The notes: a model not told the origin generated them from the letters alone. DNA of 64,000 nucleotides from JBBIWA01 sp037439425 (GCA_037439425.1 JBBIWA010000004.1:82386-146385), one strand, 5' to 3'. Positions 44,721-53,758 are shown, counted from the stretch's first letter. Numbers and translations are program-made.

Positions 44721-45380
44721 ATGCTTGCCCCTGTTACCTCTCCCACGCCCATTCGCTTGGTAACTCCAGCCATACCGCAAGAAGTATGCGCTGGCGCTCC
44801 TTCGTGTGGGCCGCTTCTACAGCATGAACTGCTCAAAGCAATACGCCATCAACTTCCACAAACCTACTTGCGCATCACCAGAGAGCTGTCTCTGAACCTA
44901 GAAAAGACGCAGGCCCTGGTGAGACGCGGTAACGCGGTCAGCGCGGCGCGGGCAATTCAGATGGCCCAACTGATTACACTAGAGCAGATGGGCTGTGAAA
45001 TCCTCGGTCAAGCAGGCTCCAATCTGCTGGCCGCCCTTTATCGGGAACTTCCGCTCTCGCTCAAACTGCTCACAAGCAGCCTCCCCCAGCCGCTGCGGAT
45101 TCGACTAGCTCTGGCCATTGTGCGCCGCATCGCGCACACCTTCGCCGGAAGCAATTGTCGCATCCTCACCCGCCGCCGCAACGGGCGGCTTTATGTGATG
45201 GTGATTGACGGCATCTTCTCCGATAGAGCTGAGACCTTGGAGGGCGCTTACGAATTTTATCGTCGCGCCCTGGAAAGCATGTTCAAGCATTTCGCGAAAG
45301 TTAACTGTCAGCTTTCCGCAGTCAAGCCCAGGCGCGTCTCGCTGAACCAATGCTGTTTTGAAATCGCGTGGAAAGCTTGA
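44721..45380 (+). CDS. Possible V4R/BchJ-like domain protein
   Basis: I do not recognise this 219-residue protein with certainty. Its last 80 residues follow the layout of V4R/BchJ-type domains: RRIAHTFAGSNCRILTRR, then GAYEFYRRALESMFKHF, then Cys-rich NQCCFEIAWK, where family members have AYYAATFERLF-type and C-x-FEI endings. Such small-molecule-binding domains occur in chlorophyll-pathway BchJ and in regulators. The N-terminal half is helical (LLQHELLKAIRHQLPQTYLRI, RAIQMAQLITLEQMG) and has no named family. A Pro-rich start (about 1-30) suggests the true start may be later. It stands alone, upstream of the BON-domain gene by 283 bp. Confidence 0.5.
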   Translation: MLAPVTSPTPIRLVTPAIPQEVCAGAPSCGPLLQHELLKAIRHQLPQTYLRITRELSLNLEKTQALVRRGNAVSAARAIQMAQLITLEQMGCEILGQAGSNLLAALYRELPLSLKLLTSSLPQPLRIRLALAIVRRIAHTFAGSNCRILTRRRNGRLYVMVIDGIFSDRAETLEGAYEFYRRALESMFKHFAKVNCQLSAVKPRRVSLNQCCFEIAWKA

Positions 45381-45663
45381 TGTCCCTCAAGCGCCACACG
45401 ACCAGGGGTTGAGTGAGGTAAAAGGAGAGTCAGGCTGAAACCTTGGGTGGCCTGATTCTGCGGCCCCACCCACTCAACCCTTTCCTCTCTCCAGCCACTC
45501 TTAAGCCAAACGATTCACACTCCAATCGGGAAATCTCTAATTGCCTGAGTTGCATCACCTCTGCTAAACTTGGCAGCGTTCGCTTGAAGGCGGGCCACCT
45601 CACTACGGCAAGCTGTTCGCTGTGGACCTTTTCCTCATCACCCAAGACATCGGAGGGTAAGCT

Positions 45664-46020
45664 ATGAGAAGGATGCTAGCATTAGCAAGCAGTCTCGTCT
45701 TGACGGCTCTGCTGGCCTTGAGTGTGGCCGCGCAAGATAAACCCTCGGCCAAACCAGCGGCTGAGCCAAAGAGTGATGCAGAGATTCAGAAATGCATCTC
45801 AGATAAACTCGCCGCCTCCACTTCCATCAAGGATGGCAGCGCAACGGTTAGCAACGGAGAAGCAACCCTCACCGGGGCAGCCAAAAACAGCGGGGCTAAA
45901 GGAGCAGCCACCCGTATGGCCAAGAGATGTGGCGCTAATAAAGTTACCAACAATATAACAGTGGAGGCTAAACCGGCTGGCAAGAAAGCTGCCGCTGAAG
46001 AAAAGAAATCAACACCCTGA
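45664..46020 (+). CDS. Exported BON-domain protein
   Basis: This 118-residue protein has a signal peptide (about 1-23, MLALASSLVLTALLALSVAAQ) and one BON domain (about 37-100): SDAEIQKCISDKLAASTSIKDGSATVSNGEATLTGAAKNSGAKGAATRMAKRCGANKVTNNITV. BON domains bind lipid or hydrophobic ligands and occur in OsmY-type periplasmic stress proteins and in secretins. Two Cys flank the domain and could form a disulfide. A Lys/Ala/Glu-rich tail follows. GGAGGGTAAGCT precedes the ATG. A terminator follows at 46077. Confidence 0.85.
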   Translation: MRRMLALASSLVLTALLALSVAAQDKPSAKPAAEPKSDAEIQKCISDKLAASTSIKDGSATVSNGEATLTGAAKNSGAKGAATRMAKRCGANKVTNNITVEAKPAGKKAAAEEKKSTP

Positions 46021-46076
46021 TGCCCTGCAACCAGACCGAGTCTTAAAGCGACCGGATGAGCCTTAAGCTGTCAGAG

Positions 46077-46115
46077 AGCCTCGCCAGTCTAGCGATCAAG
46101 CCTGGCGGGGCTTTT
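46077..46115 (+). terminator. Intrinsic terminator after the BON gene
   Basis: GCCTCGCCAG and CTGGCGGGGC form a ten-base-pair stem around a 14-base loop, followed by CTTTTGT. It lies about 60 bp after the BON-domain stop codon and just before the convergent HAD gene. Confidence 0.75.
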
Positions 46116-46184
46116 GTATTCTATCCCAGCGCTGAGAATGAAAAACTAAGGAGAAACCGATCAGGCGGCCACCAGCCCTGTTGG

Positions 46185-47030
46185 CTATCTCTGTACGCCT
46201 TGAAGAAGGTATCTTTCGATAGCTTCAGCCACGCCATCCTCTTCGTTTGAGGAGGTCAGCGCAAAGCCCAATTGCTTTAACTCTGTCTCGGCGTTCTCCA
46301 TCACTACTGCCTGCCCGGCGAAGCGGAGCATGGTCAGGTCATTGTGATTGTCGCCGATAGCCATGATTTCGTCTCGCTCAATTCGATGCGCCCGCGCGAC
46401 AGCCGCCAGACCTGCACCCTTCGAGGCTTTGGGACTGAGCGCATCAAGAATCGTCAGATCGGCAGCCAGATAGCGCGTCTTGAAGAGCTGAATGCGTCCG
46501 TTTGTGACCGCTTGCAGATAAGCTGCAAACTCATCCATCGGCGCGCACCGGCCCGAAAACATAATCTGGATCGGTTCATGGTCTAGATATTCCAGCAGGT
46601 CTGGTACTTCGATCACCGAGTCCCGGTATTTGTCCAGATAACGATGCAGCGCTTTGTTTTCGGCTGACACGCCCTCGATCACCATCACGCCCAGACCATC
46701 CGGCTCATCACAACAGACCATATCCACGCCACACTCGCGCCCAAGACGGATGACCTCGCGCGCCACTTCAATCTCGAGCGGATAATAGTTTATCGTCCGC
46801 AGCGTCGCGACATCCTTTGTTAAGGCGCCATTATGCGAAATCAACGGTGAGTCCAGATTCAAGTCCTGCACAATGGGGCGAGCGGAACGGAAACGCCGTC
46901 CCGTCACCAGGGCAATCAATACTCCACGACTCCGCACCTCGGCAATCCTTGCGCGATTGCGCGCCGATACCTCTCCGCGCGAGTTGAGAAGCGTCCCATC
47001 AATATCCAGCGCCAACAACTTGATCTTCAT
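46185..47030 (-). CDS. Cof-type HAD-superfamily phosphatase
   Basis: This 281-residue protein is a HAD phosphatase of the Cof/YidA subtype (C2 cap), likely acting on sugar phosphates or other small phosphoesters. Motif I is LLALDIDGTLLNSRG (nucleophile Asp plus general acid, residues about 8-10), motif II is ALVTGRRF, SHNG lies after it, and motif IV is EIMAIGDNHNDLTML near residue 225. The substrate cannot be predicted. It is convergent with the BON gene and lies downstream of the sodium:solute symporter gene on the same strand, 66 bp away. Confidence 0.93.
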   Translation of the reverse strand: MKIKLLALDIDGTLLNSRGEVSARNRARIAEVRSRGVLIALVTGRRFRSARPIVQDLNLDSPLISHNGALTKDVATLRTINYYPLEIEVAREVIRLGRECGVDMVCCDEPDGLGVMVIEGVSAENKALHRYLDKYRDSVIEVPDLLEYLDHEPIQIMFSGRCAPMDEFAAYLQAVTNGRIQLFKTRYLAADLTILDALSPKASKGAGLAAVARAHRIERDEIMAIGDNHNDLTMLRFAGQAVVMENAETELKQLGFALTSSNEEDGVAEAIERYLLQGVQR

Positions 47031-47095
47031 AAGGGAAACAACACTTTAACACCCACAAGCAGTCAGGGGCAAGATGGAAGAGTTGGCAACTTGCC

Positions 47096-48595
47096 TCACA
47101 CCTCTTCCGCCGCGATGCGTTCTCTCAGGGAATTGACCGAGCTGAAGAATGCTGCCACCAGCAAAAGCGCAGCGGTCCCTGCGGCGCCAATCAAAATCTC
47201 ATCAAGCCGGCTTTGCCACCACTCGGAGCCACGGAAGAACGTTGCCCAGACGATGACCGCAATGCTGGCGAGGATGCCCACAATGCCTTGCCACGGCTTG
47301 AGCGAACGGCGCAGCAAAGCCAGCAAGAAGAGACCAAAAATGCCGCCGCCGAAGATGCCCGCTATCTGCCACCAGAGGTCGAGCGCGCTTTTGGCGCGAA
47401 TCATCAGCAGCGCAAAGCCCGTGCTCGTCGCTCCCCAAAACAGCGTGCTCGCGCGGAGAAAAAGCACGCTGGTGCGGTCACCAATTTCTGGTTTGAAGTA
47501 GCGCTGATAAAAGTCTATCAGCGAGACCGTCGCAGAACAGTTGAGCGCCGAATCAATCGTGCTCATCGCTGCCGCCAGAATCGCTGCGATGATCAAGCCT
47601 TTGAGCACCGCTGGAACTTCTGTCGCAATGAAATAAGGCAACACCTCATCGCCTTTGGTAATCGCCGCAGGCAGCGCGCGCCCGCCATCGTAGAAGGCGT
47701 AAAGCATCGTGCCCAGGTAGAGAAACAGGACGTTCAATGGGAGATAGATCGAAGCTGAAATCCAGAGCGAACGTTTCGCTTCCTCTTCAGTCGCCGTTGC
47801 AGAATATTTCTGCACGTAGTTTTGATCGGCGATCAGGTTGCGCAGGTTCTCGGTCAATCCGTAAATGATCATTACCCAGACCGTCCGTGAGGTGAGTGTG
47901 AAATCAAGGCGGCCCAGGCTGAATTTATCTCCTTCTATCAGAGCGCCGAAGGAGGAAGCCGGATCAGCGACCACGTCCGCAGTGAGGTAGATAGCGCAAA
48001 AGGTCAGGCCAATAATCATAATCACCGACTGCAAGACATCGGTCCAGACGACCGCTTCCATCCCGCCCAGCAAGGTGTAGCCAATGGTAATTCCGCCCAG
48101 GATGATAATCACTACTTCAATCGGCCAGGGAGTGAAGGTATTGAGCAGAAGCGAGGCCAGATAAAGAATCACTGCGGCGCGGCCGACCATAAAAAGCAGA
48201 AACGAGAGAGCCGCATAAAAACGCGCCCAGCCGCCCAATCGAGTCTCCAGAAATTCATAGACCGAAATCAGTTTGCTCTTGCGATAGTAGGAGACCACAT
48301 ATTTGCCCGCTATCCAGGTGGCGGGTAACAAAGCCAGCGCGAAGATCAACGGGTGCCAGTTAGTCTCATAGGCTTTGCCCGGCGTGGCGATATAAGAGAT
48401 GCTGCTCGTGTAAGTGCTCATCACGGCCAGCCCCGCAGCCCAGGCCGGGATGCTGCGTCCGGCGACCATGAAGCCTTCCGCCGTCTTGCTGCGACGCACG
48501 TAGTAGAGTCCCATGCCGAGCACTGCCACGGCGTAGGCAACTAGAATCAAGACATCCACTGAACTGAGCGTGGTAACTGATGCCGAGCTTGACAT
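47096..48595 (-). CDS. Sodium:solute symporter (SSS family)
   Basis: This 499-residue polytopic protein belongs to the SSS family (sialic acid, proline, sugar or anion:Na+ symporters). The pattern includes an N-terminal helix with VLILVAYAVAVLGMGLYYVRRSKTAEGFMVAGRSIP, AVMSTYTSSISYIATPGKAYETNWHP, YKLISVYEFLETRLGG-type loop (SKLISVYEFLETRLGGWARF), YTLLGGMEAVVWTDVLQ and AAAMSTIDSALNCSATVSLIDFYQRYF, all typical. About 13 helices are expected. The solute is not predictable. It lies upstream of the HAD phosphatase on the same strand, which hints at sugar or nucleoside uptake, but no operon proof exists. Confidence 0.93.
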   Translation of the reverse strand: MSSSASVTTLSSVDVLILVAYAVAVLGMGLYYVRRSKTAEGFMVAGRSIPAWAAGLAVMSTYTSSISYIATPGKAYETNWHPLIFALALLPATWIAGKYVVSYYRKSKLISVYEFLETRLGGWARFYAALSFLLFMVGRAAVILYLASLLLNTFTPWPIEVVIIILGGITIGYTLLGGMEAVVWTDVLQSVIMIIGLTFCAIYLTADVVADPASSFGALIEGDKFSLGRLDFTLTSRTVWVMIIYGLTENLRNLIADQNYVQKYSATATEEEAKRSLWISASIYLPLNVLFLYLGTMLYAFYDGGRALPAAITKGDEVLPYFIATEVPAVLKGLIIAAILAAAMSTIDSALNCSATVSLIDFYQRYFKPEIGDRTSVLFLRASTLFWGATSTGFALLMIRAKSALDLWWQIAGIFGGGIFGLFLLALLRRSLKPWQGIVGILASIAVIVWATFFRGSEWWQSRLDEILIGAAGTAALLLVAAFFSSVNSLRERIAAEEV

Positions 48596-48772
48596 AGCTT
48601 TACAATATCCACCGGATTTTCCGGAGCGAGCTGGCGATAAAGTCGCAGCCAGTTCACCCTATGAAGAGAGGCTGCGGGATTATATGCCATCATCTTCGCT
48701 GCGAAAAGGTAATGCGATGCAGAGGGCCACACCGAAAAAGTCCCATTTGTGGCCGCGCGAAGCATACTTGAC

Positions 48773-48912
48773 GGGTGCAATTAAAAGTGGGACTCACCCT
48801 CACGAGCGCACGCATCTTGCGTGCTGTGCTCCTACGGCAAGTCAGGCACGCTCGCAAGCGTGCGCTTGTGAGGGCGAGCTGCTGCAGTTTAGTCCCACTT
48901 TTAATTCCACCC
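48773..48912. mobile_element. MITE-like element A, intergenic copy
   Basis: A 140-bp non-coding element with 22-bp terminal inverted repeats (GGGTGCAATTAAAAGTGGGA at the left end; TCCCACTTTTAATTCCACCC at the right). It is flanked by a perfect 9-bp duplication, ATACTTGAC, at 48764-48772 and 48913-48921. Inside lies the palindrome GGCACGCTCGCAAGCGTGC. A second copy sits inside the coding sequence at 54535. The remainder of the gap 48596-49077 shows no gene. Confidence 0.92.
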
Positions 48913-49077
48913 ATACTTGACTGCGGTGATAGTCAGGGGTTCAATGGTGGGGTGGTAGACATCCGTCCCAAGGCTGGGCGTGGCCAGCATCCACGCGCGG
49001 TGGAAGGCAAAGGGAGAACCCTAGATGAGCACAGCTGGGACTGATCAACCATGCTCTAACAAGCCTTATCTTCTGCA

Positions 49078-50679
49078 ATGGTTATGAAGTGGATCGCAAC
49101 TTACCTTTCCCTCCTCTTGTTGGGCGTTGTCACTGCTCCGGCTGCCTTGCAAATCCGCAGCCGGGGACTCTGGTTTGCGTTAGCGCCGATGCCTTCAGCC
49201 AGGCAAGAAATTTCGAGCGCCGTACTCGATGGGAAGATCTATGTCATTGGCGGCTTCAATAGCAGTGGTGCTTCAACCAACACTGTCGAGGTGTATGATC
49301 CGGTCACCAATACCTGGAGCCGCGCCGCGCCACTTCCCATAGTCACTAATCACAATGCCGCTGCCGTCGCGGCTGGAAAGCTGTATGCGTTCGGCGGCAC
49401 CTCTAATCGCGTCTTCGTTTATAACCCGCAACAAAACTCCTGGTCAGAGGTTGCTCCCATGAACTTTGTGCACGGCGGCACTCCAGCCGTTGCCGTGATC
49501 AACGATCGGATCTACGTGGCTGGCGGGACTGGCGGGGGAATGGGGGGCAACGAACTCGAAGTCTATGATCCGGTCGCGAATACATGGACGACACTGGCAC
49601 CGATGAACGTGCCGCGCAATCATACCGCAGGCGGCGCGATCAATGGCAAGTTTTACGTCGTCGGAGGTCGTGGCAGCGCCAACGCAGCTACTGCGCTTGA
49701 GGTCTATGATCCTCAGACCAACACCTGGAAGACGCTGGCGCCGATGCCAACCGGGCGCTCCGGCATTGGCGCAGCCGTGGTTAATGGCGAGCTTTACGTC
49801 TTCGGCGGCGAGATACCAGGAGTATTCAGCGCCGTGGAAGTCTATAATCCGCTCGATAACACCTGGCAGCAGTTGCCCGCGATGCCCACACCGCGCCACG
49901 GCCTTTTTGCTGCTGTGTTAGATAACAGAATCTATCTACCGGGCGGGGCCACAGTGGAGGGGCTTGGCGCAACCAACATCAATGAAGTTTTCCTGGTCAA
50001 TACAGCCGTGACCGTGTCAGCTGCAAGTTTTACAGGGCCGCAACTGGCAAACAGATCCATCGTCGCGGCCTTCGGCGCCAACCTGGCGACGACCACTCAG
50101 GCAGCTATCTCTCAACCACTTCCCACCTCACTGGGCGGCACGAGCCTGAGAGTCAAGGACAGCACAGGCAGCGAGCGTCTTGCGCCGCTTTTCTTCGTCT
50201 CACGGCTGCAGGTCAACTATCAAATCCCGCCGGGGACAGCCACTGGCCCGGCTACTATAACTGTAACCAACGGTGACGGGATCGTCTCGACCGGCACTCT
50301 GCAAATTACCGATGTCGCGCCAGCGCTTTTCACGCTCAATCAGAGCGGATTCGGAGCCGCCGCTGCTCTGGATGCTTTCAACTTCACTGGAGAGCCTTTT
50401 GCGGCCACGCGGCCCAACGGCGAGCCGAACATCATCGCCTTCTTTGGGACAGGATTAGGCACCGATGCGACCGATGTGGATGGGGATGTGAGCGCCGCTG
50501 TGCAGGCAACGATTGGCGGCAATCCGGCGACTGTTCAGTATGCTGGCCGCGCGCCGGGTTTCACAGGTCTCAACCAGTGGAACATAGTTCTTCCGGTGGG
50601 AATTACTTCAGGAACTCACACCGTGATCGTGTCACGCCAGGGTGCGTCGAGCAATGCTGTGACGATTGCAATCAGATAG
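49078..50679 (+). CDS. Secreted Kelch-repeat protein with Solibacter-type C-terminal domain
   Basis: This 533-residue protein has a signal peptide (about 1-23) and five or six Kelch repeats (about 30-310), each with a GG pair and a downstream Tyr and Trp, e.g. KIYVIGGF...VEVYDPVTNTWSRAAPLP, LYVFGGEIPGVFSAVEVYNPLDNTW, forming a beta-propeller. The last 200 residues (FTGPQLANRSIVAAFGANLA to NIVLPVGITSGTHTVIVSRQGASSNAVTIAIR) match the TIGR03437 domain described from Solibacter, a strong marker of Acidobacteriota. Propellers of this type bind ligands or carbohydrates at the cell surface. ATG 49078 was used; another Met follows at residue 3. No neighbour suggests a partner. Confidence 0.9.
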   Translation: MVMKWIATYLSLLLLGVVTAPAALQIRSRGLWFALAPMPSARQEISSAVLDGKIYVIGGFNSSGASTNTVEVYDPVTNTWSRAAPLPIVTNHNAAAVAAGKLYAFGGTSNRVFVYNPQQNSWSEVAPMNFVHGGTPAVAVINDRIYVAGGTGGGMGGNELEVYDPVANTWTTLAPMNVPRNHTAGGAINGKFYVVGGRGSANAATALEVYDPQTNTWKTLAPMPTGRSGIGAAVVNGELYVFGGEIPGVFSAVEVYNPLDNTWQQLPAMPTPRHGLFAAVLDNRIYLPGGATVEGLGATNINEVFLVNTAVTVSAASFTGPQLANRSIVAAFGANLATTTQAAISQPLPTSLGGTSLRVKDSTGSERLAPLFFVSRLQVNYQIPPGTATGPATITVTNGDGIVSTGTLQITDVAPALFTLNQSGFGAAAALDAFNFTGEPFAATRPNGEPNIIAFFGTGLGTDATDVDGDVSAAVQATIGGNPATVQYAGRAPGFTGLNQWNIVLPVGITSGTHTVIVSRQGASSNAVTIAIR

Positions 50680-50892
50680 AGCGGTCTGGCATCTGGATCT
50701 AATGCGCCGGGTCTGCTGCCCTCCTGGCGGGTCACGAAGCAAGAGGCGTTCTCTTCCCTGGAGAAAATTCCCGGAGTTTTCCTGCCCTTCGTCCAAAGGT
50801 CTTTAAGCAGGCGGAGGTGAAAGCGGTGACGGGCAGGAGCGAGGACTAACAGTCAGGAGCAGCACTTTTCTTCCAACGGAAGCTGTCATCAG

Positions 50893-50912
50893 TTATGCTG
50901 TCAATGACATAA
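50893..50912. promoter_or_regulatory. Candidate operator of the toxin-antitoxin pair
   Basis: A near-perfect palindrome (TTATGC, TGTCA, a single A, TGACA, TAA) lies 28 bp upstream of the antitoxin ATG. Phd-type antitoxins bind such inverted repeats to repress their own operon. Assignment is by position and symmetry only. Confidence 0.5.
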
Positions 50913-50940
50913 TCAAACCTGTTTCAGGGAGCATAGACTG

Positions 50941-51249
50941 ATGAGAAAGATTATCCCAATTACGGACTTGCAGCGGCAGTCGAGCCAGATCGTGAGCGGT
51001 TTGGCTGAGTCGGACGAGCCGGTCCTCATCACGCAACGCGGGCGTGCGGCAGCGGTGCTGATCTCGGCTGAAGCATACGCGCGCATCGAAGAAGACCTCA
51101 ACCGGCTGGACGAGCTGGAGATGCTTCACCTGCTGGAGCGCGGGGCGGAAGATTTCGCGCAGGGACGCACACTCTCGCAGCGCGAGGTGCGCGCGCGACT
51201 GGAGAAGAAACATGGCGCGGGCCGGACACGGCGGCGGAAAGCCCGGTAG
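50941..51249 (+). CDS. Type II antitoxin, Phd/YefM family
   Basis: This 102-residue protein has the Phd/YefM N-terminal DNA-binding fold: IPITDLQRQSSQIVSGLAESDEPVLITQRGRAAAVLISAEAYARIEED (about 6-53), with the typical VLITQRGRAAAVLIS strand. The C-terminus is charged (QREVRARLEKKHGAGRTRRRKAR) and would wrap around the toxin. AGGGAG lies nine bases before ATG 50941. The toxin frame begins nine bases after its stop but is broken, so this antitoxin may be orphaned, still repressing its own promoter through the upstream palindrome. Confidence 0.85.
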   Translation: MRKIIPITDLQRQSSQIVSGLAESDEPVLITQRGRAAAVLISAEAYARIEEDLNRLDELEMLHLLERGAEDFAQGRTLSQREVRARLEKKHGAGRTRRRKAR

Positions 51250-51258
51250 GTAGACCTG

Positions 51259-51580
51259 ATGATTCACATCAACTGGTCAGCGACCGCTTTCGCTGCGCTG
51301 GAAAGACTACCCGCAAAGCTGGCGTTCGAGATCCTCGAGAGCGTGGACAAGCTATCTCCCGGAACTCGACATGCCGCTCAAGCATTTGTATCCGCACTTC
51401 GGGAACTGCTGGCAATTAATCTTCAAACGCCGGTATCGGATGATTTACGTTTACGCAAGGGATGAGCAGGAAATCAGCGTACCGATACTTCAGCATTGCC
51501 GGCAGCAGCTTCCGACAGCAGCCGATTTGCACCGCGCGTTGAAGGAGATCGCGCTGAAGGATGCCGAAGAGAACGGCTGA
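51259..51580 (+). pseudogene. RelE/ParE-type toxin, frameshifted
   Basis: Two frames together make one toxin. The first (from ATG 51259) gives IHINWSATAFAALERLPAKLAFEILESVDKL, then runs out of family similarity around 51350-51358. From there the second frame gives YLPELDMPLKHLYP, FGNCWQLIFKRRYRMIYVYARDEQEISVPILQHCRQQ and ends at 51580, the RelE/ParE strand order with the catalytic-type Arg-rich RRYRMIY. A single extra base in the stretch CTATCTCCC would account for the change. The intact protein would be about 107 residues, normal for the family. Toxin activity is therefore lost unless ribosomes shift or the base is a sequence error. Confidence 0.75.
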
Positions 51581-51622
51581 TGAAGAGGCAGCAAATCATC
51601 TGTGTGATCAACTGCGCTTTCA

Positions 51623-51733
51623 ATGACGAAGGAGATCACCTGGTCTTGCGGGGACGATCCGGAAAGAGAGTTCGAGAGAGTCCTGACTTCGCTCGCGCTC
51701 GATGCGGGCTTTAAGGCGTCAGGGGCGCTGTAG
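51623..51733 (+). CDS. Possible 36-aa peptide downstream of the toxin
   Basis: ATG 51623 to TAG 51733 encodes 36 residues (starting MTKEITWSCGDDPEREFER). It could be a remnant of a longer gene cut by a mutation; the flanks show nothing similar. It resembles no family I know. Confidence in expression is low. Confidence 0.15.
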   Translation: MTKEITWSCGDDPEREFERVLTSLALDAGFKASGAL

Positions 51734-51848
51734 GTATGGCCGTCTCACACCCGTTCAGTATATACTGCTGGCTCTTCGCAAAGAGCAACCAGGCAATGAA
51801 GGCTGAAAATCCACTCGCCAGGGCGATTTATCAACCGGGAGGCTTCAA

Positions 51849-53183
51849 ATGGCAGAATCAATTGCTCATCAAGAAGATCACTCACCCAATCCAATCGAGA
51901 ATAACCAGGCCACGCCGCGCCGTGAGTTTATCAAGACAGCTACAGCGGCAGGTGTGGGCTTGATCTTTGTACGAGCCGAGTCGGTTCGCGGAACCCTGGC
52001 AAATTCGTCGCCGGGGTTAGGAATTATTGGCTGCGGCGGTCGCGGCAACTACGTAGGCGAAGAGTTCGTCAAGAACACTGACGTGCGCGTGGTCGCACTG
52101 ATGGACCTGTTCGATGACCGCTTGAGTTCAACTCGCGAACGCTTCGATAAGATGGCTGAAGAAAGGGGCTATAGCAGAATCTCGCCTGATCACATCTTCA
52201 AAGGATGGCGCTCTTATGAGAAGCTCGTCCAACTGAAGGATGTGGATATCGTGCTCGTCACCAGCCCGCCCTACTTTCATCCGGATCACCTCGAAGCCGC
52301 AGTGGCTGCGGGCAAACACGCCTATGTGGAGAAGCCCGTCGCGACGGATGTGCATGGCTGCAAGCGGGTCATCAAAGCTGGACAACGAGCCAATGGCAAG
52401 CTAAGCATCCACGTTGGATTTCAGAAGCGCTACTCGGATGCTTATCGCGCTATCGTGGAGAAGATTCACAGCGGGGAGATCGGGGATGTCGTTTTAGGTC
52501 AGACTTACTACTACACCAACGACCTCGACCGGCAGAACAAGCCGGGAATGTCAGCGCTCGAGGCGCGCATTCGCAACTGGGTCTTCGACAAAGTGCTGTC
52601 GGGCGACATCCTGGTTGAACAAAATATTCACATCATTGACGTGATCAACTGGGTGCTCAAGTCGCATCCGGTGAAGGCAATGGGTACGGGCGGGCGCATC
52701 GTTCGCAAGGAAGTCGAAGGCATCCCCGGTGATTTCCTCGTCTGGGATCATTACATTATGACCTTCTTTTATCCCAACGACGTGAAGGTGAGCTTCAATT
52801 CAAATCAGTTCCGCAACCGAGCTTATCGGGTTCAGGGCGAGCGCTTCTTCGGGACCAAAGGCGTGGCTGAATCACATCAGCGCGGCCCGGTGCAGATCAT
52901 CCTCAATAATGGCAGCAAGTGGGAGGCCGACACGTCTGAAGCTCTCGCCACCTCAGTCGCCAACAAAGTCAAAGCTTTCGTTGATGGCATTAAGAATGGC
53001 AAGTTTGACAATGAAGCTGAGCAAGGCGCTGAAAGCACGCTCAGCGTGATTCTGGGCCGCACTGCAGCTTATAGCGGTAAGGAGGTAAGCTGGGACAAGC
53101 TGCTTAAATCCGATACCAGGTGGGATATCAAGCTCAACCTTGATCTGCTTGGTCACGAGGAAATAGCCTCACAAAGCAGATGA
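51849..53183 (+). CDS. Tat-exported Gfo/Idh/MocA-family oxidoreductase
   Basis: This 444-residue protein is an NAD(P)-dependent oxidoreductase of the Gfo/Idh/MocA family, typical sugar or inositol dehydrogenases. A Tat signal is visible (RREFIKTATAAGVGLIFV, residues about 24-41), placing the mature enzyme in the periplasm. The Rossmann loop reads GLGIIGCGGRGNYV (about 55-68), and the family EKPVATDVHGCKRVI follows near residue 158, then the substrate-domain GFQKRYSDAYRAIVEKIHSGEIG. Start ATG 51849 was used, 23 residues before the Tat motif. There is no operon partner; the nearest neighbours are the toxin-antitoxin pair and a repeat array. Confidence 0.9.
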   Translation: MAESIAHQEDHSPNPIENNQATPRREFIKTATAAGVGLIFVRAESVRGTLANSSPGLGIIGCGGRGNYVGEEFVKNTDVRVVALMDLFDDRLSSTRERFDKMAEERGYSRISPDHIFKGWRSYEKLVQLKDVDIVLVTSPPYFHPDHLEAAVAAGKHAYVEKPVATDVHGCKRVIKAGQRANGKLSIHVGFQKRYSDAYRAIVEKIHSGEIGDVVLGQTYYYTNDLDRQNKPGMSALEARIRNWVFDKVLSGDILVEQNIHIIDVINWVLKSHPVKAMGTGGRIVRKEVEGIPGDFLVWDHYIMTFFYPNDVKVSFNSNQFRNRAYRVQGERFFGTKGVAESHQRGPVQIILNNGSKWEADTSEALATSVANKVKAFVDGIKNGKFDNEAEQGAESTLSVILGRTAAYSGKEVSWDKLLKSDTRWDIKLNLDLLGHEEIASQSR

Positions 53184-53212
53184 AAATATTGTAGAGACTC
53201 CTGCAGAAACTC

Positions 53213-53372
53213 CCTGGGTACGCACGCATCCTTGCGTGCCCGTCTTCCTCGAGCTAGCCTTTACCGGAGACCAAGCACGCTAGAAGCGTGCGCTCCCAGG
53301 CTGAGACTGAGCACGATAGAAGCGTGCGCTCTCAGGCTGAGACTGAGCACGCTAGAAGCGTGCGTACCCAGG
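53213..53372. repeat. Palindromic repeat array (36-bp period) with terminal inverted repeats
   Basis: Three 36-bp units starting at 53267, 53303 and 53339 each contain GCACGCTAGAAGCGTGC (one copy has GATAG). The whole 160-bp stretch starts CCTGGGTACGCACGC and ends with its complement (GCGTGCGTACCCAGG), making 15-bp terminal inverted repeats. A related element lies at 58935-59020 and the same palindrome is inside both MITE-A copies. Confidence 0.85.
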
Positions 53373-53758
53373 TTTTCATCTTTCCAGCGTGTCGTGCTAG
53401 CGATCTGAATAACTCCACCGAAAATCATTTGAAAACTGTCTGGAGTACCGCCTTCAGACACAACTTCTCACTTGCCAAGCCTTGCCGCCTGAAGGCCGCA
53501 ACTGCGGAACTTTTTCATCGTTTCCCCTGCGTCGCTTTGAGCGACATGAAGAACTCCTATATTCTCTCCAACCTTCCCTTCACCTATTCTCTCCAACCTT
53601 TTCTTCACCCCTCCCTCTGATCCTGACAAAAACTGGAAGAAGGTTTAACGCAAATTGTTATCCGTTTTGTCCCACCTTTAATCAGGCTCTCCTGATGCCT
53701 TATCAAGCCGGTTGATTTCTCAGACATTTAGCTGTTGCGCGGGATGCGGGTCAGTGGC

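Noticed and set aside
48690..48914. Minus-strand 74-residue frame upstream of the symporter gene
   Set aside because: It runs across MITE-A and its flank; no Shine-Dalgarno or motif is visible.
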